In this document: piece after piece, positions 16,879-24,365 of the stretch
Layout: the number at the start of each line of letters is the position of its first letter
Position numbering within the stretch: position 1 is the first letter of the stretch
Assembly (NCBI RefSeq): GCF_000282595.1
Contig: NZ_AKIZ01000016.1
Span: 372,001 to 436,000 of the forward strand
Reading direction: 5' to 3'
Length of the DNA stretch: 64,000 nt
DNA from: Phyllobacterium sp. YR531
GTDB lineage: Bacteria > Pseudomonadota > Alphaproteobacteria > Rhizobiales > Rhizobiaceae
Program-made: the position numbers and the translations under genes
The notes under the pieces: model-generated
The model's database searches: none
The model's input: the letters and a program-made list of their open reading frames with translations, nothing else
What the model was told of the DNA's origin: nothing

Positions 16879-16968
16879 TGCCATATCCTCCTTGAAGCAA
16901 CATGACGCTGAGACGCCGAAGTTGACGCCTCCAGCGGTTTCGATCCTACTTGAGCGATCGACGCAAAA
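16879..16968 (-). ncRNA. ROSE-like RNA thermometer in the hsp20 leader
   Basis: The leader ends TTGCT-TCA-AGGAGGAT just before the start codon (bases 16885-16900). This is the U-Y-G-C-U / Shine-Dalgarno pairing that defines ROSE elements of rhizobial small heat-shock genes. Upstream, CGCTG...CAGCG can form the middle hairpin with AG and CG pairs. The prediction is that the ribosome-binding site is masked at low temperature and melts on heat shock. The 5' boundary is estimated. Confidence 0.65.
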
Positions 16969-16970
16969 TG

Positions 16971-16999
16971 ATTTAGTTTTGGCCAAATCGAATTCAAGG
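16971..16999 (-). promoter_or_regulatory. Possible RpoH (heat-shock sigma) promoter
   Basis: On the minus strand CCTTGAA is followed 12-14 bases later by an A/T-rich ACTAAAT, resembling rhizobial RpoH promoters. The distance to the Hsp20 start (about 90 bases) fits a ROSE leader. Weak match in the -10 part. Confidence 0.35.
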
Positions 17000-17047
17000 A
17001 CTTCGGCAAAAAAAAATTTAGGAGAACGCCTCAAGTCGAATGCAGTA

Positions 17048-17070
17048 CATTCCGAAGGACAGAGCGGCGC
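17048..17070. repeat. Dispersed element, half copy 3
   Basis: CATTCCGAAGGACAGAGCGG is identical to the core of copy 1 at 3881, but the left stem arm is missing, so the hairpin is broken here. Confidence 0.5.
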
Positions 17071-17123
17071 GCAAAGAGACAGTGGATATCAGTTTAAAAT
17101 TAAAATCATACAGATCATATGTG

Positions 17124-17153
17124 TTGACTTTTTTCCAAAAATACTCGTATTTG
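17124..17153 (+). promoter_or_regulatory. Promoter with palindromic operator for the XRE-ImmA operon
   Basis: TTGACT (17124-17129) and a weak TATTTG (17148-17153) bracket AAATAC-TC-GTATTT (17139-17152), a perfect 6-2-6 palindrome overlapping the -10. The XRE domain of the downstream regulator is the obvious candidate ligand (autorepression). Confidence 0.5.
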
Positions 17154-17180
17154 TTGTAAAGTGTGTTTTTGGAGATTTGC

Positions 17181-17834
17181 ATGGCAACCGCTACTAATCC
17201 TGCCCAAGACTTAGTTGATGAAGAATTTCCTTCCATTTATCGTCCATTAGTTCCGGCGGCTTTGAAGCGCGCGTACGCAAGTGCTGATCAAGCTTTCGAG
17301 AAGCTTGAATTCTTGAGTACACCCAGCGGTAAATTTCAACGTGGCGACTTGGTAGTACTCGCTGCGGAGTTTGAGTTTTATAAGCTTATCCGAGAAGGCC
17401 AATTACCGTTTGATCCGTGCTGGGAGGACTACGCCAGCCCCACAGGTAAGCATCTCGTTATGAAATCGCCGTCTGCTCAGATCACTTTAAACCAGGTAGA
17501 TTATCCTCACCAAAAACCTAGGCGTGCTATCTTCCGCGACCAATTCGCTGTTCCCAATACACGGTATCTTTTTGCTGAATGGAACAGGGAGCACGATGAC
17601 AATCAAGACAAAAAGCATATTTTGTTGCTCCATGGGCATGGTGACTTGCGTTTTGCAAATCTCTCAGTCCCGCACCCGTCTCAAAACCGATTGATTTGGT
17701 GGACAGAGAACTTGTTGAAAGTTCCACATACAATTAATGCGGGATCAACTGCCAACGTCGGTGAAGGCCCTACGGAGTCGCCCGATGCAGAACTTGTAGA
17801 GGAAATTATAAAGACGATTCGGGATTCACGATGA
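17181..17834 (+). CDS. Unknown protein coupled to an ImmA/IrrE regulator
   Basis: A 217-residue soluble protein with no recognised domain. It starts MATATNPAQDLVDEEFPS after GGAGATTTGC. A helical N-terminal half (about 20-80) is followed by a basic, mixed segment with WEDYASPTGKHLVM, HILLLHGHGDLRFA and RLIWWTENLL. Its stop overlaps the XRE-ImmA start (ATGA), so the two are made together. Such partners of ImmA/IrrE proteases are often toxins, effectors or protease targets; no such role can be shown here. Expression is probably governed by the palindromic operator at 17139. Confidence 0.7.
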   Translation: MATATNPAQDLVDEEFPSIYRPLVPAALKRAYASADQAFEKLEFLSTPSGKFQRGDLVVLAAEFEFYKLIREGQLPFDPCWEDYASPTGKHLVMKSPSAQITLNQVDYPHQKPRRAIFRDQFAVPNTRYLFAEWNREHDDNQDKKHILLLHGHGDLRFANLSVPHPSQNRLIWWTENLLKVPHTINAGSTANVGEGPTESPDAELVEEIIKTIRDSR

Positions 17835-19003
17835 ACGAGAACGTTTTCCAGTTTCCTGATCGTACTGCAGGCGTGGTTCCTCAGCGCATTGCGGATGCAC
17901 GGATTGCACTTCAACTCTCTAGGTCGGATGTAGCACGGGAATTAAACGTGAGCGGGACCGCCGTTGGGTATTATGAAAATGGCGACCGCCGACCCGACAT
18001 GAACACCCTCATGCAACTATCATCTGTTTTAAAACAACCGGTATCTTTTTTCTTCAAGGAAACTTCTAACAAGTTGCAAAAGAAAAAAGTGCGTTTCTTC
18101 AGAAGTGTCGGTCCAAAAAGCAACAAAGTGAATATGGCATTGGACGTTCGCACCAATTGGTTGAGCGAGTTTGTTGATACACTTTTGGGTGCGGGCATTC
18201 GGCTTCCAGCGCCTAATGTGCCTTTGTTTAATGACGTAGAGCCCGATGGAGAGTTCTCTCTTGAACAAGTGGAATATATTGCCGCGAGAACACGTCGGCA
18301 CTGGGCTTTGGGTGACGGTCCCATAAATAATATGGTTGCACTATTGGAATCTCAAGGTGTCATTGTTGGACGCTTTGGTATGGCTTCCGAAAAGATTGAC
18401 GCATTTTCGTGTTGGATTGAATCAACACCTTTCATCATCTTAGGGTCTGAGAAGGGCTCGGCAGTGCGGTCAAGATTTGATGCTGCCCACGAGCTGGGCC
18501 ATTTGATCCTTCATCGAGATATTACGTTAGATGATATGGAGTCGAAAAGTACTCGGTTAAGGATCGAACGTGAAGCCAACTGGTTCGCTGGGGCTTTTTT
18601 GGTGCCTAAAACAGCTCTTTTGAGGGAGTTTTACTCACTTCGAGCGAGCCATCTGAAAGGGCTGAAACAGCGGTGGCTAGTTTCGATGCAATCAATTGCT
18701 CATCGCGCTCGAGATATCGGCGTGATCGATGACAACCAGTATGTTTCGTTTCGAATTCAGATGACCAAAAGAAAAGAACTTAACAAGGAGCCATTGGATG
18801 ATGTGATCCCGATTGAGCGACCAGGCCTTCTTTACAATGCTTGGCGAAAGCTCGTGGATAACGGGCGCTTGCCGGAATTAGAATCGGAGGATTCACTGTC
18901 GTTTTCTTTTGAAGTACTGCGAGACCACCTAGGTCGTGAAGTCAGCGCGGTCGAACGTCAAAATGCTGGCATGCTCTCTTTAATTCAGGCTGATAAGAAA
19001 TAG
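17831..19003 (+). CDS. XRE regulator fused to ImmA/IrrE metallopeptidase
   Basis: A 390-residue protein. An HTH_3 domain (about 16-75; LSRSDVARELNVSGTAVGYYENG) is joined to an ImmA/IrrE zinc peptidase with AAHELGHLILH (His220, Glu221, His224) and a third-ligand region EREANWFAGAFLVP. The C-terminal about 110 residues are family-like. Relatives cleave repressors in response to signals, as ImmA does in ICEBs1 and IrrE/PprI in Deinococcus. It is translationally coupled to the upstream unknown gene and abuts the prophage lysis end. It may be host defence, a toxin-antitoxin-like unit or phage cargo. Confidence 0.88.
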   Translation: MNENVFQFPDRTAGVVPQRIADARIALQLSRSDVARELNVSGTAVGYYENGDRRPDMNTLMQLSSVLKQPVSFFFKETSNKLQKKKVRFFRSVGPKSNKVNMALDVRTNWLSEFVDTLLGAGIRLPAPNVPLFNDVEPDGEFSLEQVEYIAARTRRHWALGDGPINNMVALLESQGVIVGRFGMASEKIDAFSCWIESTPFIILGSEKGSAVRSRFDAAHELGHLILHRDITLDDMESKSTRLRIEREANWFAGAFLVPKTALLREFYSLRASHLKGLKQRWLVSMQSIAHRARDIGVIDDNQYVSFRIQMTKRKELNKEPLDDVIPIERPGLLYNAWRKLVDNGRLPELESEDSLSFSFEVLRDHLGREVSAVERQNAGMLSLIQADKK

Positions 19004-19038
19004 TCGAAATCCCCCATTACTCAGATCACTTAAAAAAG

Positions 19039-19064
19039 CCCCGGCATCCGTCAGGACACCGGGG
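19039..19064 (+). terminator. Terminator-like hairpin
   Basis: CCCCGG (19039-19044) pairs with CCGGGG (19059-19064), 35 bases after the XRE-ImmA stop. It is between convergent transcription units, near the likely left edge of the prophage. Confidence 0.5.
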
Positions 19065-19121
19065 ACTCATAACATGTATGCTTGGCATGGATGGTTGAGC
19101 TATAACATGGATGGCTATACC

Positions 19122-19631
19122 TCAATCCATACTTTCAAAAACGGGCGGCTGAAACGGCACGAGTGATGTGCTCGGGGTTATCTCGAATTTTATGTGTGGG
19201 GCATTTACCTTCACAGTCCAGCCCAATCTCTGAATGACATTGCAAGCAAACTCCAGCTTCACCTCATAATAGGCGGTTCCAACGGCAGCGTTGGCTGGGA
19301 TAGTAATGCTGCGCTGATAGACTTCTCGCCCCTTCTTAAGATTGGAGCCGACAGTGAAGTTCGTTATTGAATGACGAGTGCCTGCCGAATCCACCAGCCA
19401 GCGCTTTACGGTTGATGAACAAATCCGGGACCGCTCGACTTCAAATTCCACCTCAATGGTTCCGCCCTGTGGGACTGATACCGAAAGCGCAGATGCTTTG
19501 ATGTAAAATATCGGTGGCTGGCGATCAGCGACCATTATCCCGAGACTGACCGCCCCGTAGATGGCAAAGGCTGCAAACAGTGTCATCGCCCCCTTTGCCC
19601 ACATGCTCATTGATTTCAGATCTTGAACCAT
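19122..19631 (-). CDS. Prophage membrane-anchored protein next to holin genes
   Basis: A 169-residue protein with one N-terminal membrane segment (about 12-32), then a periplasmic-type domain (VPQGGTIEVEFEVERSRICSS, then beta strands up to WTVKVNAPHIKFEI). Topology fits a lysis accessory such as a spanin-like or surface protein, but no lipobox or spanin signature is visible. ATG 19631 overlaps the upstream small membrane protein. Confidence 0.6.
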   Translation of the reverse strand: MVQDLKSMSMWAKGAMTLFAAFAIYGAVSLGIMVADRQPPIFYIKASALSVSVPQGGTIEVEFEVERSRICSSTVKRWLVDSAGTRHSITNFTVGSNLKKGREVYQRSITIPANAAVGTAYYEVKLEFACNVIQRLGWTVKVNAPHIKFEITPSTSLVPFQPPVFESMD

Positions 19632-19897
19632 GCGAACACCTTCAACATTCCTTCCCAGAACATGATGGTTCCCAGGAATATCCCGAGTACGCCCACGATG
19701 AGCCATTTGAAGAACTTGCCGATCACCTTGGCATTGCGAACCATGACAAAGATTTCGGTGACATCCTCTGCTGGCGCTTCAGCTACCACTTCCAAAGTGT
19801 CGATGTTCTTCTCTTCAAGCTGTTCGAAGAACCTCTTGGTTTTGTCTGGTAGCTGAATCCAGCGCTGTACTGCAGCCGCGTCTTTGTCCATTGGCAT
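19616..19897 (-). CDS. Small membrane protein, holin-region
   Basis: A 93-residue protein: a soluble N-terminal half with an acidic helix (DKTKRFFEQLEEKNIDTL) and one strong C-terminal membrane segment (about 63-88, WLIVGVLGIFLGTIMFW). Position between endolysin/holin and the end of the late operon suggests a lysis role (holin-like or antiholin-like). The stop overlaps the next gene. Confidence 0.6.
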   Translation of the reverse strand: MPMDKDAAAVQRWIQLPDKTKRFFEQLEEKNIDTLEVVAEAPAEDVTEIFVMVRNAKVIGKFFKWLIVGVLGIFLGTIMFWEGMLKVFAWFKI

Positions 19898-19924
19898 GCC
19901 CTGTCCTATCGCAATGCTGGAATG

Positions 19925-20215
19925 CTATTTCGCTGCGGGTATTGTTATGTCGGGAATTCCGGCCGGCGTCTTGATCTGTACGCTTACACTTGGCGGCACT
20001 TTCGCATCAATCTGGGCAGCAGCAGTGAGCGCCTTGGTGGAGTTTTTGGTGTAGTACCACCAGCCCACAGAGATGATCGCGAGGAAGGCGCCAGTAAGAT
20101 TCTCAGCATTGGCCTGATCAAGCCCGCCGCTTGCGACGAGATAGCCGGAGAGGATTTGCAGGAAGTGCCGAACCATTGGCAGAACGACGGTGTTGAAGAT
20201 GACAGTCTTGTCCAT
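19925..20215 (-). CDS. Putative holin (Pam3 gp28-like)
   Basis: A 96-residue protein with two hydrophobic stretches (about 9-30 and 43-58, AFLAIISVGWWYYTKNSTKAL) and a polar C-terminus. Size, topology and position directly after the amidase fit a phage holin, which permeabilises the inner membrane to release or activate the endolysin. Family assignment is tentative. Confidence 0.6.
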   Translation of the reverse strand: MDKTVIFNTVVLPMVRHFLQILSGYLVASGGLDQANAENLTGAFLAIISVGWWYYTKNSTKALTAAAQIDAKVPPSVSVQIKTPAGIPDITIPAAK

Positions 20216-20233
20216 GGGAATTTCCTTCGAGGA

Positions 20234-20839
20234 TTAGATGATTGATCCGAGAGCGTCCTTGCGAACGTCGAATGAGGGACACGCCTTGGCGGCGTATTGC
20301 TTGTGGCCGGTGACTTTCTTGATCGCGGGATATTTGGAGATCAGCGCCTTTACCGTCGCGATCAACGCGGCTTTCTGGGCTGGCGTGCGCGTGTCCTTGG
20401 CTGTCTTGCCGTCCTTCGCGACGCCGCCGACATACACGATGCCAAGCGTGCCGGTGTTATGACCCGCTACATGTGAGCCAATCTGCGCTTCCGGCCGTCC
20501 TGGCTGAACGGTCCCATCAAGCAGAACAACGTAGTGATAGCCAATGTCCTTCCAGCCCTGCGCCTTGTGCCAGCCCCGGATTGTCTCAACCGAAACATCA
20601 CTGCCCTCTGGCGTGGCAGTGCAATGGATGATGATTTCGTTGATAGCACGGGTGGCTTTGGGCTGGGCAGTAACTGGCGACTTGCTGTCTACAGGCGGTA
20701 TTGTGGCAACCGGCACTTTGAGTCGATCCAAAGCAAGAGCCACGCCATCGTGATACTTCTGTCCGGCCTTGCCATCCAGCACGCCTACGTCAATGCCAAG
20801 CGCTGTCAGGCGCTTCTGGTTATCCAGAATCGTTGTCAT
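20234..20839 (-). CDS. Endolysin, N-acetylmuramoyl-L-alanine amidase
   Basis: A 201-residue amidase_2 (PGRP-fold) enzyme. The zinc ligands are visible: His in INEIIIHCTAT, His in VTGHKQYAAKACPSFD (with the Cys ligand). GYHYVVLLDGTVQPGRP is the substrate-groove strand. An N-terminal about 60-residue segment (LTALGIDVGVLDGKAGQKYHDG) resembles a peptidoglycan-binding module. It cleaves the amide between MurNAc and L-Ala. ATG 20839 was chosen for GAGGAAATCATC upstream. Confidence 0.9.
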   Translation of the reverse strand: MTTILDNQKRLTALGIDVGVLDGKAGQKYHDGVALALDRLKVPVATIPPVDSKSPVTAQPKATRAINEIIIHCTATPEGSDVSVETIRGWHKAQGWKDIGYHYVVLLDGTVQPGRPEAQIGSHVAGHNTGTLGIVYVGGVAKDGKTAKDTRTPAQKAALIATVKALISKYPAIKKVTGHKQYAAKACPSFDVRKDALGSII

Positions 20840-21026
20840 GATGATTTCCTCAAAGATATGGAACATGAGAGAGCCAGCGCGAGTTAATACGAGGCTGGCA
20901 TGGGTAGATACGTGTCGGCAGAGGTCCTGACGCCGTTACATCACTCCAATGACGAAGGGCGTCAGGCCTCACTTTAATCTGAAGTTTCAGTTTAGACGTA
21001 TAACCTCATTATCGGAGGTGAATGTC

Positions 21027-21182
21027 ATGACCGATGAGAAGGACAGACCCTATCTTACAAGCGTATGGCCCTATTTACTGATCGTCGCTGCGCTGTCGGT
21101 GGTATCGATTGTTGCCGGTCGCGCGTGTTCTGAAAGGCATGAGCATGGATATCGAGTACCAGCTCATAAAGATGTGCAATAA
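21027..21182 (+). CDS. Small single-pass membrane protein
   Basis: A 51-residue protein with one membrane segment (SVWPYLLIVAALSVVSIVAG) and a charged, His-rich tail. GGAGG lies 8 bases upstream of ATG 21027. It reads against the late operon, hence an independently expressed phage accessory gene. Function unknown. Confidence 0.6.
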   Translation: MTDEKDRPYLTSVWPYLLIVAALSVVSIVAGRACSERHEHGYRVPAHKDVQ

Positions 21183-21521
21183 GTTGCTAGATCGAAGTGT
21201 GTATTGTTCTGCCTCAATCTGTACTCCAAATTGTTGCTGCTGATATGGGAGTTTCAGCACGGCTCGGGGTTCTGCACGATAGCGAGCCTCGAGCCACCCT
21301 CAACACATTTAACTATGCATGATGAATTGCACTTGTCCTACAAGTGGGTTTAACTGGTCTATGCCACCCTATAGAATGGCACCTTCCCAGCGCTGACTTA
21401 ACTAGCCCTTTATCGGCGCTGGGATAACATTTGGTCGGTGTGCTCTTTCTGCACTCGACTCCCCAAGATCAGGAATGCCAAAAATAATAACCAGAGAACT
21501 GAAGAAACTCAGGGGATATAT
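21183..21521. other. Gap with one strong inverted repeat
   Basis: No convincing gene over 339 bases. The only clear structure is TCCCAGCGC (21385-21393) and GCGCTGGGA (21416-21424), a perfect 9-bp stem with a 22-base loop, lying between the tail-assembly and endolysin genes. Confidence 0.5.
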
Positions 21522-21614
21522 ATGGAAATATTAGTAGCGTTCGCGTGCGTTATCGCAGTTTTGTTCCTAGGTCTCATAACATTGTTGAAAGTCCAAAAGC
21601 GCTCTATCGATTAG
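21522..21614 (+). CDS. 30-residue membrane peptide
   Basis: ATG 21522 follows AGGGGATATAT and encodes 30 residues that are almost entirely one membrane helix (EILVAFACVIAVLFLGLIT) with a basic end (KVQKRSID). Size and form resemble small phage membrane peptides. Rightward, opposite to the late genes. Confidence 0.45.
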   Translation: MEILVAFACVIAVLFLGLITLLKVQKRSID

Positions 21615-21630
21615 GCAGGGTCGCAGTAAA

Positions 21631-22065
21631 CTAAGGCCGCACCGGCCAGATGACCATGGTGGGGTCTTCCAATCCATTGGTCATGTCGCGAAGCGCTTGC
21701 CGGTATGCGGCCCACTTCGCTGTATCAACCGGAGCATCAGGCATTTGCGTCCAGTCAGTTTCTGCAAGGATGGCATTTCGCCTTGCTCGCAGCGCCTGCC
21801 ACGCTTCTTCTACTAACAACGCCGTATCAAATGGTTTGATTTCGTTGCCAGCCTCTATCCAGTCAAGCAATTCCTGACTGAGGGAGTTTTGCGCTTTGCC
21901 TTCAACAACATCATAAAAGATAGTTTTAGCCATACCGTTGCGGATGATTTCGACTGAACCAAGCCGATCATAGGAAGCGGCGGTAATGCCGGTTTGATCC
22001 ATTGTATCGGCAACGCTGTAAGCGACAGCAGAAATCCAGTTTTTGACTTCCTGAAGGGTTTTCAT
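21631..22065 (-). CDS. Tail fibre assembly chaperone (Phage_tail_APC-like)
   Basis: A 144-residue protein. The C-terminal half carries the family signature RRNAILAETDWTQMPDAP followed by WAAYRQALRDM, found in proteins that help assemble tail fibres. ATG 22065 has GGGAGG upstream. Last of the tail-fibre gene group. Confidence 0.8.
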   Translation of the reverse strand: MKTLQEVKNWISAVAYSVADTMDQTGITAASYDRLGSVEIIRNGMAKTIFYDVVEGKAQNSLSQELLDWIEAGNEIKPFDTALLVEEAWQALRARRNAILAETDWTQMPDAPVDTAKWAAYRQALRDMTNGLEDPTMVIWPVRP

Positions 22066-22076
22066 CAAACCTCCCG

Positions 22077-22361
22077 TCACAGCTTGGCAGCATCGGTGAA
22101 GAACTGATCGACCTGTTCAAGGGCAAAGCCCAATGCCGCAAAGCCTTGCTGCAGCATTTCGTCTGTGCGCAGGAACGTTCCACTGTCGGCATAGGCAGCT
22201 TTTGTCCGCTCGTCCTGCGTGGCAATCCAGCCCCCAACTTGATCAAGGAGCCCGGCATCGATGAGCTGCAGGCGGAACTGGCGGCGCGTGACACGATCCG
22301 GCACCAAGGCAGTCGTTTTCATTTCCTTGGTGACGACAGTTGCAGGATCAATCTTCCACAT
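22077..22361 (-). CDS. Prophage tail-region hypothetical
   Basis: A 94-residue helical protein (MWKIDPATVVTKEMKTTALV start; RRQFRLQLIDAGLLDQV; DEMLQQGFAALGFALEQVDQFF). Its position among fibre genes and the RRQFRLQL segment resemble small proteins that accompany phage tail fibres. ATG 22361 overlaps the previous gene by 14 bases. Confidence 0.65.
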   Translation of the reverse strand: MWKIDPATVVTKEMKTTALVPDRVTRRQFRLQLIDAGLLDQVGGWIATQDERTKAAYADSGTFLRTDEMLQQGFAALGFALEQVDQFFTDAAKL

Positions 22362-22734
22362 CGGTTTGTTCCCCCACCTGAACCTTTGGGTACATCGCTT
22401 CCCATTCTTCCCTTGTCGGCATGGGCGGCTCTTCAATCACCGGATCATGCGGGACAGCAATGTCACCGTCAGCCGCATCCCTGATGCAGCGTGGGTAAGC
22501 GACGTGCTGGGAAGGATTGAGACCATGAGGAAGCGCAAGGGTAAGATTGATCTTGCCGTTGATGCGCGAGACTTCACCGCAGATGAAATCACACGGGATG
22601 ATGCCTGAAGGGATTGTTCCTCCATCCGGCAAATCGGTAAAATCGAACTGTTCGCCGTTGATGGTGAGAATGTCACCGGATTTGCTCAAAGTGAGAGTGG
22701 CATCCATGACGATGGGTGAAAATGTTATTTTCAT
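22348..22734 (-). CDS. Prophage tail-region hypothetical
   Basis: A 128-residue protein starting MKITFSPIVMDATLTLSKSG, with a LTINGEQFDFTDLPDGGTI beta segment typical of small tail-associated proteins and an acidic, Pro-rich end (EEPPMPTREEWEAMYP). ATG 22734 overlaps the fibre stop (ATGA). Specific role unknown. Confidence 0.65.
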   Translation of the reverse strand: MKITFSPIVMDATLTLSKSGDILTINGEQFDFTDLPDGGTIPSGIIPCDFICGEVSRINGKINLTLALPHGLNPSQHVAYPRCIRDAADGDIAVPHDPVIEEPPMPTREEWEAMYPKVQVGEQTDVED

Positions 22735-23786
22735 CAGTACCACCTTCCAATTGAACAATAAGACACAGCGATATCCACGGTCGCACCCGCTGCCGTCCGA
22801 CCGCAATAAATGGTGATGCTTGTTGCATTTGCGCCGCCCGGAGAAACCATGAACGCTCTCGGATCACTGGTCACGCATGCGACATTGGATCGGAGCCCAA
22901 CAGCTCCAGCAACAAATGCAGCAGGATAGGTAAACACGCCACTCGTGACCGCATTGCCAGCCGCGCTGATGACACCGCCACCCCAGCAAATCTGAACGCC
23001 ATCGGAGAACCTTATGAAGTATCCATTTGCATTATTGCCAGCCACTGAACTTGCCGAAGCCCACGCGGACCATGTCGCATCGGTCACGCCCTTGGTTCTA
23101 ACGAGAACGTAGGGCAGCGCAGTCGTTCCGAAATAAGCTCTGGCGATCTGGTGAAGAGCATTGTTTCCAACGTAAATTGCTTGTGTCATCACGTGGAAGA
23201 ACGAAACGCCCGGGATCGTCGGCGTTCCTGCAACTGCCGTCCCGTACAGGCCGGAATCACCTGCTACAGCATTGTTGAGATTGGCATCCGCTGCCGTTGG
23301 ATAATAACCGCCAAACCGTGACAGTGACGCCGCCAGTGCACCCTCGACAAGCACGGAACGACCAGCCGTAATGTCAAACCCGTTCGCTTGTGGCGGTATA
23401 TAGTCAACCAGCCCCATGGTGGTTGCATCCGTGAACATCGTGAGCTTGTTCGGCGCACCATTCAATGCGGCCAAGGCGGCAACGCTTGCCTGGCTGAGCA
23501 TCTTGCGCACTTGGCCAAGCAGGACGCCATAACGGGAATTGTCACCCTGCCACCTAATCCAATAAGCCGAACCGGCAGGCAGTGTCGGACCACGCCAGTT
23601 GTCCTTCAGGGTGATGGACGTATTGCTGTTCACCGTATCAATACGGGCACGGGTATAACCGTCACTGCCGAAAGTATCACCGGGCTGGATGCCATCAGTG
23701 AGCCAGAACGTGCCAACGCCGGTTACATTCTTGGTGCCGGTTGTGACTGATACGGTCCCGGCAACGATGTCTGTGTCTTCCGCCAT
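22734..23786 (-). CDS. Tail fibre / receptor-binding protein
   Basis: A 350-residue fibre. The N-terminal about 80 residues (VTGVGTFWLTDGIQPGDTF) form a tail-attachment-type domain; the C-terminus (SDGVQICWGGGVISAAG, then TYPAAF, and a YCSIGRWY end) is the gp53-like tip found in many side tail fibres. The tip most likely recognises the host surface. It couples by ATGA overlap to the genes on both sides. Confidence 0.82.
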   Translation of the reverse strand: MAEDTDIVAGTVSVTTGTKNVTGVGTFWLTDGIQPGDTFGSDGYTRARIDTVNSNTSITLKDNWRGPTLPAGSAYWIRWQGDNSRYGVLLGQVRKMLSQASVAALAALNGAPNKLTMFTDATTMGLVDYIPPQANGFDITAGRSVLVEGALAASLSRFGGYYPTAADANLNNAVAGDSGLYGTAVAGTPTIPGVSFFHVMTQAIYVGNNALHQIARAYFGTTALPYVLVRTKGVTDATWSAWASASSVAGNNANGYFIRFSDGVQICWGGGVISAAGNAVTSGVFTYPAAFVAGAVGLRSNVACVTSDPRAFMVSPGGANATSITIYCGRTAAGATVDIAVSYCSIGRWY

Positions 23787-24088
23787 CAGTTTGCCTTTCC
23801 GGGTTTCGAAGGGGTCAGCTTTGCGACGTCCTCGCGAACCTCATCCAAATTCTTCTCTGCCGCTTCCACCCGCTCCTGTAGCTGCTTGTTGGATTCCAGA
23901 AGTTCCGCATTCTTCTGCTGTTCGCGGCGCAATGCTGCCCGAAGTCCAATGGTGCGGGTTTCATAGAACATCTTCACCGCCATCAGTTCTTCGGCATGGT
24001 CAATCGGCAGGATATCCGGCTCCTTCGGTGCCATCGCTTCGGCAATGGCTTCGAGCGTTCCGGCTTCGTTTGTCGTTTCAACAGTCAT
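23786..24088 (-). CDS. Coiled-coil tail-region protein
   Basis: A 100-residue protein with an acidic N-terminus and a long heptad-rich coiled coil (about 45-90, LRREQQKNAELLESNKQLQE). GAAGGAGAG precedes ATG 24088. Position between the tail tip and fibre suggests a structural or chaperone role. Confidence 0.65.
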   Translation of the reverse strand: MTVETTNEAGTLEAIAEAMAPKEPDILPIDHAEELMAVKMFYETRTIGLRAALRREQQKNAELLESNKQLQERVEAAEKNLDEVREDVAKLTPSKPGKAN

Positions 24089-24143
24089 GTTCTCTCCTTC
24101 CCGCTTTCACGGGCTGCAGTGGAATTTTCTAAGAGTTGTGGTG

Positions 24144-24365
24144 TTACTTTTTCCACCAGACGGATTTGACGTAGGCGCTTAGGACAGTTGCACCCACGGT
24201 GTTGGTTTGGTTTTGATATTCAAGAATGTAGGTATTTGTGCCCAGTGCTGGTGTGGTGTGTAGAAAGAATCCGGCGTCGTTTATCGTTCGTTCAACGGCA
24301 CCACCGCCAGACGCTGCAACTGTGTTGTCGATAGATTTCAGGATTTCGCCGGATTGAACATGACG
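24144..24365 (-). other. In-frame continuation of the tail-tip gene after a TGA
   Basis: After the TGA at 24366-24368 the same frame continues for 73 codons to a TAA at 24144, with good protein character (HVQSGEILKSIDNTVAASG, then GFFLHTTPALGTNTYILEY, ending YVKSVWWKK). This looks like the true C-terminus of the tail-tip protein, cut off by a nonsense change or reached by readthrough of a TGA-C context. Confidence 0.7.

Noticed and set aside
19004-19121. Prophage attachment site or tRNA at the left boundary
   Set aside because: Repeated CATGGATGG motifs occur here, but no tRNA and no paired core can be shown without the right boundary.
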